From NCBI GenBank assembly GCA_020726505.1, contig JAHLEZ010000051.1, forward strand, positions 1-64,000: a stretch of DNA of 64,000 nucleotides. Direction: 5' to 3'. The notes beneath the pieces were generated by a model, which saw only the letters and a program-made list of their open reading frames with translations, searched no databases and was not told the DNA's origin. The translations under genes and the position numbers were made by a program. Numbering within the stretch: position 1 is the first letter of the stretch; the number at the start of each line of letters is the position of its first letter. This DNA comes from Leptodontidium sp. MPI-SDFR-AT-0119 (Eukaryota; Ascomycota; Leotiomycetes; Helotiales; Leptodontidiaceae). Positions 12,089-23,815 of the stretch are shown piece by piece.

Positions 12089-12540
12089 TCGACTTCCCGC
12101 TTAAATGCGCGGCACTTTTATATACAAAATCGTAATTTTTAAAAAATAATTAAAAATAATTTAATAAAGCTATTAACTTAGGGTTTTAAAGTATAGGAAG
12201 ATAAATAACTAAACTTTAATTATATAATATTTCTAATATTTACTAAGTTTTATATAAGATCTTAAGTACTTTTAATAAGAAATAAGAAGATATTTCTTAT
12301 AAAATTAAAGTTCTATTTTTATTAAGATTTTTCAAATATTTTTAGATATTTCAAGGGTTTTTTTCGATTTTTATAAGCAAAAACCTTAAATTATCAACTT
12401 TTCAAAAATAATCTTAGCTTATAAGCCAGCTTATAAGCTGAGCTACTCTTAGCTGACTGGCCTACGAATATATTTGAACTGATTGGCTGATAGTTTTTCT
12501 CTAACTGACTGATTGGCTTAAAAGCCGGCTGACTTTTCGG
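12089..12540. other. AT-rich spacer, no gene
   Basis: AT-rich DNA between the transposon and the WD40 relic. Near 12418-12445 there are short repeats of CTTATAAGC and AGCTTATAAG, and TGACTGATTGGC-like motifs recur near 12480-12520. No coding signal. Confidence 0.35.
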
Positions 12541-12548
12541 CCACCCCG

Positions 12549-12890
12549 CTTGAGGGCCATACGAGTGGGGTCACGTCCGTGGCCTTTTCACCCGACGGCA
12601 AGCAGATCGTCTCGGGATCTCACGACAAGACGGTGCGGCTCTGGGACGCGGCTACTGGAGCCTTACAACAGACGCTCGAGGGCCACTCGAACGGGGTCAG
12701 GTCTGTGGCCTTCTCCCCTGACGGCAAATACATTCCGACCTTACACGTATCTAGTGAAAGGCTAGTAGAAGGTACTGCTAGATATCTCTGGCTACCTACT
12801 AACTATCGACTTACTTATGAAGCTATATAGGGCAGGATTATTGTTTTAGGGCATCCGTCAGGGAGATTATCATTTCTTTAGATTTAACAA
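12549..12890 (+). pseudogene. C-terminal WD40 fragment of an HNWD-type NLR
   Basis: Begins abruptly inside a WD40 repeat (LEGHTSGVTSVAFSPDGKQI), runs through one full repeat (SGSHDKTVRLWDAATGALQ, LEGHSNGVRSVAFSPDG), and ends in the tail typical of fungal NACHT-WD40 (HET-E/HET-D-like) proteins: a block LWLPTNYR, then, after an in-frame TAG at about 12828, GRIIVLGHPSGRLSFL. The two WD units are nearly free of C-to-T damage and remain GC-rich, unlike their surroundings. The NACHT part and most WD repeats are missing, so this is a 5'-truncated relic. WD repeats of this family are usually near-identical within a gene, as the two units here are. Confidence 0.85.
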
Positions 12891-13560
12891 GGGCTAAAGC
12901 CACTAATATAAAAAGCCAGACGGTACTTGCTGATTAATAGTATATAAAACTCTTAATGTAATTTCTCTTTTTCTTTTATCTCTATTTAATAGAGGGTCCT
13001 AGGGGAACTCTAGACTTTATAGCAATTTAGTAATTATCAGTTGCTTCTAGAATTTTCTAGAACAAGCCGACTCAGTTATATAACTTTCTAATAAAATCGT
13101 CTTTGTAAGAAAAAAAATCACGCGGCGTGCAAGGATCATATAATTAATTTTTGATCTTATGCTCACTGTATAAAATGGTTAAATGTCTTGCAGCAACTAT
13201 TTACTGAACATACGAAGTAAAGCTTCATAGGAGGTGCGGGGTCAGTCCCTTCTAGCCGAGAATCGTTAGTTCCGTCGATCAGAAGTACCGAACCGCATAG
13301 CGGTCCTGCAGCTGTTTGCGCGCTGCAGCAGCCACAAAGCTTAAGAGGGTCTTGGGCAAAAAAATATATAGATCTAAAGCTCAGATAAGAACTTTTAAGA
13401 TGTGTAAGGGATATTGAGAGCTCGCCAGTATAGCTGTGGCAGAGGACTCGTATTAAAACCTAAACGGAGGCTTCTTATAAATTAGGCGAAAGGGCGACGA
13501 TGCGAATATAAAAATTTCTTCAGAAGGAGTCAAATTAATAATAAACAGCTGTATAGTTCT
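12891..13560. other. intergenic, nothing recognised
   Basis: Mixed composition. No reading frame with a recognisable motif. Probably 3' flank of the WD40 relic followed by unrelated repeat-derived DNA. Confidence 0.3.
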
Positions 13561-13798
13561 ACTGATCTTTTATTTTTATAGACTCATAAGCTGGTGCGGA
13601 GTTTAAGATACTTAAAGTCAAAGTACCTATGGCTTTTCTCGGCACGTAGGGTTTCTCGGCACGCAGGGATAGACGTTACTGATCTTTTCTTTTTATAAAC
13701 TCATAAGCTGGTGTGGAGTCTGAGATACTTAAAGTCAAAGTACCTATTTCTTTTCTCGGCACGTAGGGTTTCTCGGCACGCAGGGAGGGACGTTACTT
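13561..13798. repeat. tandem duplication, 2 x about 117 bp
   Basis: Two direct copies, each starting ACTGATCTTTT and ending GACGTTACT, offset by 117 bp. Each contains CTCATAAGCTGGTG, CTTAAAGTCAAAGTACCTAT and a doubled CTCGGCACG motif. Differences include several G/A and C/T transitions. The second copy ends 6 bp before the ATG of the dehydrogenase relic. Confidence 0.85.
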
Positions 13799-13804
13799 GC
13801 CACA

Positions 13805-14175
13805 ATGAAAGCGCTTGTCGCCAACCGCGGTATTCTCAATCGATCTACTAACCTCCTAGCGGGGAAGTCAATCGAAAATGGTGTTAAGGTCAAGGATATC
13901 TTAAAACCGACTATCTCAGAGAAGGAGATTCTAGTCAAGGTTCACGTAATAGCCCTTAATTTAATTGACTACAAATTCATCGACTTCATCGCTCCCTCGG
14001 ATAATCTTCTCGGCTGCGAGTTTGCTAGTGTGGTCGCCGACGTTGTGGCAGGTAGTGCGGCATCGCGTATATAGAAGATTAGCGACCGCGTTACTAAGTT
14101 TGTGCAAAGCGGCGTGAGCCAAGAACGCGGCGCATTTGCCGAGTATATTAAAGCGGAGGACGATCTTGTCTAGAG
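13805..14175 (+). pseudogene. zinc-type alcohol dehydrogenase / enoyl reductase (MDR), N-terminal fragment
   Basis: Opens with MKALVANRG and continues EILVKVHVIALNLIDYKFID, IAPSDNLLGCEFASVVADVV, the N-terminal GroES-like domain of medium-chain dehydrogenases related to fungal trans-enoyl reductases. An in-frame TAG follows at about 14072, after which the same frame resumes with RGAFAEYIKAEDDLV and a second TAG where tryptophan is expected. Both stops fit RIP-type G-to-A or C-to-T change. No cofactor-binding Rossmann half is found downstream. The start fits the family because MKAL(V/I) is the usual beginning. It follows the 117-bp duplication directly, which may be the altered promoter. Confidence 0.8.
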
Positions 14176-15559
14176 AATTCCTATAAGAGTAAAGGATAGA
14201 GTCCTTCCCAGGACAACGAGGTTATAGAGAATAGATTAGCGCTGCACTTACATCTCCCAGTTATAGATAGGTTTTAATGTTAGTACTGTTTAATTAGATT
14301 CTAGCTTTTAGAGTCTAAAGTAGCTTATTAGCATCGACTCATACATAGAAGCGTGGCTAGTTATATAAAGCGATTTCTAGTCCGGATTTAATTATGGTTT
14401 AGAGAAGGACCGTATTAGCTGGTTAATGAGAGCGAGTGTAGTCCAACCTCTGGAGCTATAAAGCAGAGTTCAAGCGAACACGGGAAGTTGGAGATGGATA
14501 AGTAGATGGATGAGCAGCTAAATGAGCAAGTAAATAGGAAAGCCGAGGACTCTTCGGTGTATTAAGCTGGCATTGTGGATAACTTTATTAATATAGACGG
14601 CTGTGATTGGGTTCTAGTAGAGCTAACAGACAGAAGAAGTAAAGCAGAAGATACCTCTGCGGTATTTAAATATTAAGTAAAACAACTGCCTCTTATTGTC
14701 CCCCCGTTGCCGGCGAGATGTAATACTTATATCACGATAGTAAGGTCTTGCCTCTAAATATAGCACAAAGTCACTAGTAAGGCTAAAAAGAAGAAAACAT
14801 AAGTAAGAAGGGATAGTACCTTAATAATATATATATAAAATAGAAAACAGTTTATTTTAACGGAATACACAAACCTAGGTTCCTAATACTTAATGCTGTG
14901 CACAATCTGCATATGGCTATTGAAATCTTACTAGTCTTTAAAAACAAGCCCTTAAGAATTACAAGTTAGATAACAGAGTTTAATATAATCTACCGCCTTT
15001 ATAAGGTAATAGAAAGAATCTATCCGTGTTTCGTAGCTCCTTGATTCGTTTATAATATAGAACAGGCACTCCGTCTGTCGCAGCTAAAGAGAAAGATAAG
15101 AGCTATAGGCCGACTATTACAAACTCTTTTTTAAAAAGAGCTCGTGGAGGTTATATAACGCAAAGGCGGTAACGTGAGGCGACCTCACGATAGTCGCAAA
15201 GCGCCTGCACTAGTTTAGTAGTCTCTATCCGACGGTTAATAGTGTCCTACGGGGTAATATTCAGGATGTTCTAATAGTATACTCAGACTACGATTATAGA
15301 GCTAATACCTTAACTCACAGTAGAGCACGAGATGTTAAGACAATGCGATCACCTTTGCGCCTAATAAAATCAAAATTAAGAAAAGAAAGTAATTAAACGG
15401 TCTTATATAATTTAACTCTCGTTTTTACTCTTAAAGTCATAGTAACTAAGAACAAACAGTAATCTAAATAATTAGTCACTTAACCGGACCTCGTAAAACT
15501 GTCCCGTGAAACCTCTTTATGTAGATTAGCAAGTCTTTTCTAGTCTTAAGTCGAATACT
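14176..15559. other. RIP-altered spacer
   Basis: No reading frame with an identifiable domain. The stretch at about 14400-14690 retains higher GC and could be a further degraded gene, but no motif was recognised. It leads into the 3' end of the DUF3435 relic. Confidence 0.3.
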
Positions 15560-16506
15560 ATAGTCTATATAATTAATAAACTGCCTATCTTTTAATTTAC
15601 TTATATACTTCCTTATAAAGTGTCGACTCAGGGAACTTAAGTTCGCGTACTCGGCGACCCTCTCGCCTATTATTAAGTGCAGAGTTCTAATACAAACAAA
15701 ACATACTTTAGGCCTCTTGTTAGTTTTAATAAAAGATATTGCCTTATAAAGTGCGACATTTAACTCGGCGGCTTGTACTAAGGGGCTAATAACTATGCCG
15801 GGAGGACTACGCCGAATATAACGAGACAGTGTCCCCTCTTTTACACTGTAATATAACGTAACAGCGTTAATAGCCGTAATTCTCTATTATAGTTCCTGTT
15901 TAGGTGACTTCCTAGGCAAAGTAAGGATCGCGTTTATTAAGCTAAGCTGCTTTGGCGACAGGTCTGCCCGGACTAAGGCGTCTCGTGTGTCCTTATTGAT
16001 TATTATACTTAATAGCTGCCGTTCGCTATTCTTTACCGGCTACTCTAACTTGTACCGTTCTTTAACATCCTTAAGGAGTTCTCTCCGCTTCCGCTACTTC
16101 TCGTTATATAATCGCTTAATGGCCTTCTAGAGCCTGTTATTTTTCCGGCTCCCGACAAGAGCGTTAGACAGGTCGTTAACTCGTTTATATAGCTTTAAGA
16201 TATATAAAAGGTCGTTTATAAACGTAGTTTGTTCTAGTGTTAGCTTCCGCGGGCGGCGGGGGTCGATCGAGCGGCTTATGGAGTATGTAAACCGCATTAA
16301 GTCCTTTTGAGTGTCTAGCCTTCGATACACGCCCTGAAGGTTAACGTTAATGTTATTAAGGTAGTGTTTTAAGAACGTGCCGATACTTATATACTATAGG
16401 ATTTTATTCTAAAGCGAATCGCTAACATTCACTATTTAGAAGACCTTAAGTTAGTATAATGCCTAAGTAATAGAGGATCGGGCACTTACGACTTTTATTT
16501 AACTTT

Positions 16507-16596
16507 TGTCGTGCAGAGATCACGTGCTCGCTTAGGGATAAAGGTTATATATCGTAATCTGCAGTTTGACAACTGTAGGCCTGTTTTTGTACCACA
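16507..16596. repeat. left LTR of the TRIM-like element
   Basis: 90 bp, TG...CA ends, 89/90 identical by eye to 16996-17085. Confidence 0.9.
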
Positions 16597-16602
16597 GTTA
16601 TG

Positions 16603-16637
16603 AGCCCCGTTAGCGCAGTGGTTAAGAGCCACACTTC
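16603..16637 (+). promoter_or_regulatory. tRNA 5'-half-like sequence with RNA polymerase III A-box
   Basis: Just inside the left LTR, GCCCCG is followed by TTAGCGCAGTGGTTAAGAGC. This fits the A-box consensus TRGCNNAGYNGG and the D-arm of a tRNA. No convincing B-box (GGTTCGANNCC) is found downstream. It may be a captured tRNA half or an unusual primer region; function is inferred only. Confidence 0.5.
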
Positions 16638-16995
16638 CCTGCGCCTCTGTGGACTGCTTTTTATAGTTTCTTTTAGCCTTTTCTTTTCCGAGGGGCAGCC
16701 GGTAACCGAACTATCGGGCTTATAGTCGGGCCGGTTAATGATTGTCTGTGCCTTTTTTAGGCTAGTCCGTGTTACGCGGGTTGGCGTGACGTTAGGGTAT
16801 TTACGAATACGGGAACGGATACGGACGAACCACGGGTACACGTACACTAAAATTGACCTCTTACGTCATAGGCACCTAGGGGCGCGCTACACCTACGCTA
16901 CCGTCCTTAGCTCTCTTACCCCAGGTACACGTCACGAGACTAGAACGTGATCCAAGTGTCAGAGGTTAGCTTAATCAGCTGACCTCTGGGGGGTG

Positions 16996-17085
16996 TGTCG
17001 TGCAGAGATCACGTGCTCGCTTAGGGATAAAGGTTATATATCGTAATCTGCAGTTTGACAACTGCAGGCCTGTTTTTGTACCACA
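16996..17085. repeat. right LTR of the TRIM-like element
   Basis: 90 bp, TG...CA ends, followed directly by the target duplication ACTTT. Confidence 0.9.
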
Positions 17086-18018
17086 ACTTTTTAGTTGTAT
17101 TATCTCGGAGGTTATAAGGCTTTAACACCTAACTAAAGCCAGTGATCTCGCCCCTTACCTTTATCTAGTACCGTACTAACCTAAATAAGAGTTATAGCTC
17201 GCGAGTAATACGAACGCCTTGTACTTCACGAACCGCCTTATAAAAGATAAACTTATTGTTTATCTCGTCTCGTAGCGGCAGTGGTTATTCATTAAGTCCC
17301 TTGAGGACTTTAAGGCTGTATAACCTTTCCGGGCAATTAATATTTAGCGACTTAAATACGCGAGCCTTAAATAATATACTAAAAAGGAAGACATATAGGC
17401 TAAGTATAAGGGTTAAATCGTAAATAATCTCGGGAATTTTAAATTCGTTCTTAGCATAAGTTAGCAAATAAATTAAGGTAACTAAAGGCGAAGGAAAGGA
17501 ACGTATATATCCTTTGAGCCAAGATATCGTTTCGTGAACTCGGGCGTTAGTTTAATAAAAAGACAAGGACAACTACCTCCGTCGAGATCTCGAATTAAAG
17601 TTAACTTTAAGTGTCGATACTAAAGCTTAATTAGAGCCTCCGGTCGATTGCCTGTGATACCTGTAAGCTAACAGAATAGGACGAGTTAGACTTAGAGCCA
17701 TTTAATGTTAAAAGTCATCTCGGTCATAACTAGAAGGACTCGCGCGAATTTAACTAAATCTTCTGTATATATAGTCGCACTCGGCCGCTTTATAAAATCG
17801 AGGTCCTTTTTTACTACTACGATTTTAACGACTTAAACATCTCGTTAGTATATACTATAACCCTAGAAGGTGTATAAAGGCTTACATTTTAACTATTTAC
17901 TTAGATTATAAGATCAATCTTCCTCTTAGTTTTAATCTTATATACTATTAAGTAGTACTTCTAAAATGTCTCTAGCGAGCTTATATATTTAATTCTTAGC
18001 CGCCTCCGGCCACCTTTC

Positions 18019-18274
18019 TGTTGGTCCACAGGTCCCTACATGAGCATACTTCGGTCTGGAAAAGGGGGTGCGGGTCAAAGTCAGGGGTCAGAGCTTAGCC
18101 GGACTAGTTTCGGTAAAGATTTAGTAGGGTTTCTTAATATATAATCTAGCTTTTCTCACACTCTCTTAGAATATACACAGATTTTGAACTATACATTTAT
18201 TACTCTGTCGCTATACTCGTATTAGAATATATTTATATATACGGCGTAGTATATAAACTAGTATTATACTGACA
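18019..18274 (+). repeat. 5' LTR of the copia element
   Basis: 256 bp. The outer (first) half keeps G and C where the 3' LTR has A and T; the inner half is the more damaged one. Confidence 0.9.
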
Positions 18275-18595
18275 CTAATTAGTAGTAAGCTTGTATCGTT
18301 AACCTTATTATAGACAGAAAAGGTCTTAGGCTATAAAGCGGATTTTAGGCTTTAACTTAAGGAGTACTTTACTATATTTTCCTTAAAAGGCAATTTACCT
18401 TTTTTAGATCATAAAAGGAAAGTAACTTTTCTCTTGAGACTCAATTAAGACAATTATACGTTAAAGAAGAGCTATTATAATACGACAGTTACTCTACGAA
18501 GACTGTTAATTTAACATCCTTAAATCCAGAACTTTAGACCTTTAAGAAACCTATCCAAGAACCCACCAGATTACCTACGAATCGAATCCGACACA

Positions 18596-21500
18596 ATGGC
18601 GGATACTTCGGCGGAGCTAGAGTTAACTCTAGAAACATTTAATAATACGGTAATACTAGATCCTAGTCTAATTTTCACGAGAGACGTAATAGTATACTCG
18701 CGAAGGTTCCGGGAGGCTTATTATAATAATTATCTCAAGGGAGAATTCCTTTTCTAAGACTTTTAGGAGTATTTTAAGGATTAGACGGTAAACGAGTTTA
18801 AATTAATTAAGGTTATAAAACGTATATACCTTAGAGACGACTTACGAGCCTTTAGTATATTTATACGACGAGGGAAGGGGACGAGGACGGCATATACTTT
18901 AGCAGAAGTAGTGCAAGCTGAGGAGAATGTGTAACTAAGAGACTAAGTGGAAATGTAAATTCGAAACTACCCCAAATTAGTACCGAATTACCTCCGAGAA
19001 TCAGTCTGTCGCCTACTACTGCTATTTTTAATAACACTTTAATAAAATTAATCCCTGATGTCTTTATAACACTAACTAAAGGTAGTCATTTATTCTGTAG
19101 AAGAAGATACTCCTTTAAAAAGGTCAGGAGTAAAGCTTATAGAGACGATTTAGTTATTAGGATTACTTAAGATCTCCCTTACTAAAGGAGATAAGGTTGA
19201 GGATTTATATAGTATAACCCCCCCACTTATAGTCCTAAAGAAGGAGTTTTTATTTACTCTTAAGAGGGATCCCCTAAGTAATCTCCACTTATAAAGATTA
19301 AATAACCACGCGTTACTGAATCTTATACTAACGCTAGCGATACCCCCACAGGACGGGTTATTATTACTATTTAAGGTTCCTAGGACTACCGGACTATATA
19401 CGGAGCCGATTCGGCTATTATAGTATATTATAGATCTATTGACCCTAGACTAAGTAAAATCGTTAGTAAACCTTACTAAGATATATACCAAGGAGCTCTA
19501 ATATAGTAGAGACAAAGACTACTTAAATAAAAAGCTTTACATCTTCGCCGACTTATATTAGAGAGTATTAGTTAAGACTAAGGTCTAGAACCGAGCCTTT
19601 CCGTCGATATTACGAGACGGAGCTAGTTCGTACTATTACTAGTACCTTTAGAATAAGGGGTACTCATTTAATAAGCTTATTAAGACGACTCGCGAACACT
19701 TTGAGACGGAAGAGAGAGCTAATAAGTTCCTTAGCTAGTAGTTTAGTCTGACTTTCTCGTTATTTTAGGAGGAGCGTCATTAGAAGGGAAAGCCGGTACT
19801 AACTTAATTAGAGAACTTCGCTAAAGAATTACAAAGTATTTAGCTTAGCCTAAAGGACGACAATATACGGAATAACAAGACGCTCTATAATAAGCTCGTA
19901 CAAGGAGTATTAAAGAACCCCCTCTTTAATATAGCCTTATTTAAAACACCCCTTACTTTCCTTATATTAATAGATAGTCTTTGCTCCGCCGTCGGCGTTA
20001 AAGTAACTTATAGCTCGGGATCGAGGGTAAGCAAGTACTCCAGATCTAATCCGAATCGCCACTAATCCCACGTCATAGAAGGGACAGCTCATTACTTTAA
20101 TTGTAAGATGAAATTTTTAAGTAGAAATAAACGCGGAGACAAATTCTAGCTTATACTAAGCTATATAAGCTATATTATTTACAAGAAGATAGACTACTAT
20201 AGTAGTCGTCACTCTAACAAAGAGTAAGTAGCGTCTAAGGCAAGATACTTCGCGGCGCGCAAGGCCGAAAAAATAAAGGCCACAGATAAGACCTTTAGGA
20301 GCTACCTAGCTTATATTAAGGGAATCGACCCTAATTCGGACTAAAACCGGACCACATCTAGACACTATTCAGAAGATCACTAAAATGCGGATTTAGACAC
20401 TTTAATAAATATTAACGATTCTTTAGAGAGCTCCGACAACGACAATAGCGATAGCGCTATAAACTTTACGACTGTATTTATAGTAAGTGAGGCATAATAT
20501 AATACACGGGAAGTCATGGGGCAACTTAAGGAAAGGAAAGCTACTCACATCTTAGAGAGCAAAATCAAGAGACTTACTCCTAGCGAGGCCTACATAACAC
20601 AGTAAACAGACAGATTCTTTCAAGGTCTACTAATTAATATAGGCGCGTCTAATAAAAACACGGGAGGACTCAACTAGCTGCGGGTATTACAGCGTATTTA
20701 AGATGTCAAGTTCGACACTAGTCAGGCGGGCTAAAGCCGGATCACATTCGGTGCCAGTTCGCGACCGTCCCTAAGAGTCGCTACCGTTAATACCCCCGCT
20801 AGAGAAATAGACTTTTAAATCGTGGACGCAGATATCCTGTTTCTAGTTTACTTACAGCAATTAGATGCGCTTAACGCGTAATATAATAACCTGCGCAATG
20901 TCTTAATTTAAGGCAACAAGAAGCACTTAATTGTACGGAAATATAAGCATCTATAACTACTTTTAGATCAATATTGTCAATTACTAAACACTTTTATAAG
21001 AACGATAAATGTGTGTCACCTGACCGAATCAGAAATACGTCGGCTTCATAGGCGTTTCGGACACCCTTCGGTGAGACGACTACAGCACTTACTAGACCAG
21101 GCTAGCCATAAGCATGATTCAGACGTTATATTAAGGGTTAAAGAGATGTGTGAGTATTACTAGAAACATATAGATACTCTATATAAGTTCCGCTTTAAGT
21201 TACAAGACGATGTCGACTTTAATCATATAGTCTACGTCAATATCACAATGTTTAAAGAACGATATACCCTCTATATAATAAATAAAGTAATAGGTTTTAG
21301 TGCAGCGAAACTACTCCGAAAGGCCCCCGGTTCGGCTACGGCTTAGGCTACTTTTAACGTATTTAAGTTAATATAAATTAACACTTACTTAAGACCTCCG
21401 GATTTCGTCGTATACGACTATAGTACTAATTTTAATTCTAAGGAGTTTCGGAGTACACTTAGATCTGTGGGTAATACCCCTAAGTTAGTACCTGTTAAGG

Positions 21501-23810
21501 CACACTATTCAATTAGTAAAGTTAAGCGATATTACCGCCTACTACGCCGTGCCTACGAAATCATCTCTAAAGAGTACTCTAAGTTAAGCGACGAAGACTG
21601 ATTATAAATAGTAATAAAAGTAATAAACAATACAACTAGTCCTAATAAGCTGATCCCTATACTACTTATTTTTGGGGCATACCCTAGAATAACGGAGCTA
21701 AATCCCCTAAATCTGTTAGTCGAGTAACGTGCGGCTATAATTAAGAAAGCTATAAAGGAGGTACAGAAAATCTATGTTACACGTAAAGTTAGTGATACGT
21801 TAACTACACAAAACGGCCCTAGAACTACTTATATTCACGGTCTCTACCTTAATAATTAAGTTCTAGTGTACTAAGAAAGTAAAGAATAGACAAGACTTTA
21901 CGATTTCTTAAGTATAAAGGGAGAATTATATAGGATCAATATAAGAAATAAGAGAATACGTACGTTTTGATCGACTATAATTCGTCCCTTTAAGACAGAC
22001 ACCTTTAGCGTTAAACGACAAAAAGAAAACTTACTAGAAGATATTTATAAGTAATATCTAGGATCCCTAGTTAAAACCGCCACCGAAATAGCACCGAATC
22101 CACCCCGAATCGCTGTCTAAATTCCATTTACGAAACACCTCCTAGATTTATTAATTATAAATGACGATTACAATACTAAAGTGTTTCTAACTAAGAAAGA
22201 GACGAGGGACTAAGAGTTATTTATTAAACTTCGTACTAAAGGGAAGATTATAGCGTTTAGGCTACTATTTTAATAGTCCTAAAGGACAGAATACGAAGTA
22301 CTTATTAAAAGGGGTGTTTTTGTGCCTATCTATAAGGACGACCCTAGAGTAAGAGGCCACCGCATCTTCAAGTTAAGAATAGTAGACGAAGTTAAAGGTA
22401 AAGAGACGTCAACTCTATATAAGAAGTTAAGACTAATAATTTAGTACTTTAATAACAAAGGGAAGAGAGAAATATTAACTTAGTCTCTAATAATCTAACG
22501 GTTTAGCCAGCGGTTACTCATTTTCTTAGCCGCTGCCGTCAAGTACTTGAATCGCCTCCGAAACCAGTCTGAATCTTATCTAGCTATTAAGGACATCACT
22601 CAAGCCTACGTCTAAGCAGAGACAAGGCTTCTCCAGGACATTTTTATATAGCCACCGAAAGAGATCGTAGGAGATTTCCCTCCTAGTACAATATTTATAA
22701 TAATACTACCGTTATACAGCATACTTAAGTCCAGAAACTATTAGTTTAATATATACTACAAATATTATGTGGAGAACCTGCAAATAAAGACATTAATATA
22801 CGACCCATGCTTACTAATTAACACTAAGGAAAGCCAGGACTTTAGAGTCGTAGGGATATAGACAAACGATACTTTGATTCTAGGAAATAAGGACTTCTTA
22901 GTAAGAGAGCAAAATGAGATTACTAAGGCTAGTTTTATAACGAAGCCGATATAAGTATTACTTCTTACTGAAACTATTACGTTTAATAGGTACACTATTA
23001 CTATAGATAAAAATAACCTTTATATGTCTTAGAAAGGTCAAGGAGTAAGGCTAAAACTAATTAACGTAAGAGAAGAGGACTATAAGAAGGCCTATAGAAA
23101 GTAACAAGCTCGTGCGGCCTACCTTGCTATTATTTATTAGCTAGAAGTAACATTTAATCTCTTAGTCACAATATAATATCAAAATCCGACGGAAGACGAC
23201 GTCAAGGCCTTAAACTTACGTCTTAAATAGTAAATAAATAACTTAAAGAGGGGACTCTAATACGTACTAGTTAACTTATAGTTTATAAAGGTTTACGTTT
23301 TTATAGACGGTTCTTTTACTAATAACAAGGACTTAAGTTCACAGATAAGTTTTGTATTAGTAATCAGTGCCGAAACGGTGGGGGATACGCAATTTACCTT
23401 AACCGGTAATATCGTGTATATTAACTCAACAAAATACAAGAGAGTAACTCGTGTAGTGCTCGCATCGGAGTTATATATTATAGTAGCTGGCATTAATATA
23501 TTAATCTCCCTTAATACGACTATTAATATAATAACTAATAAGCTTGGCATCCCACGTCTTCTTACTATTGTTTACACGGATTCTTTGTCCCTTTATAAAT
23601 ATATTGTTAAGCTCAGTACGACGAAAGAGAAGCGCCTAATAATCGATATTATAGTTATTCGTCAATTATACGAGCGCAGAGAGTTAATAGAGGTTCAATA
23701 GATTAATGGCGCTAATAATCCTACTGACGCTATAACGAAAAGTGCTCTGAATAAGGCTCTTTAAGATTTTATTAATACTAATATCCTTACTATTAAGATA
23801 GAGGGTTAAG
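18596..23810 (+). pseudogene. copia gag-pol polyprotein, inactivated
   Basis: Gag begins at ATG 18596 (MADTSAELELTLETF). The GAG-pre-integrase region reads LHRRFGHPSVRRLQHLL near 21040-21100, then a zinc-binding Cys region and FRFKLQDDVDFN near 21190-21230, the start of the integrase core. Reverse transcriptase lies at about 22440-22910 (AIKDITQAYVQAETRL, then GIQTNDTLILG, where the catalytic pair expected as DD reads ND). RNase H is at about 23300-23700 with acidic residues in FIDGSF, ASELY and YTDSLSLYKY, ending GANNPTDAITKSALN. The order integrase before reverse transcriptase defines copia. Dozens of in-frame TAA, TAG and TGA codons fit RIP. Confidence 0.88.
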
Positions 23811-23815
23811 TTTAA

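Larger units (their letters stand above)
16507..17085. mobile_element. miniature LTR retrotransposon (TRIM-like), 579 bp
   Basis: Two 90-bp direct repeats beginning TGTCGTGCAG and ending GTACCACA bound 399 bp of non-coding sequence. The insertion is flanked on both sides by the 5-bp target duplication ACTTT (16502-16506 and 17086-17090). The two repeats differ at one base only (T versus C near 16576 and 17065). The interior ends in a short G-rich purine tract (GGGGGG near 16988) before the second repeat, as a polypurine tract would. No protein is encoded. It sits inside the DUF3435 relic and shows little RIP, so it is the youngest insertion at this site. Confidence 0.9.

Noticed and set aside
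16640..16995. B-box to complete a pol III promoter in the TRIM-like element
   Set aside because: Candidates near 16690-16740 and 16950 miss key consensus positions.
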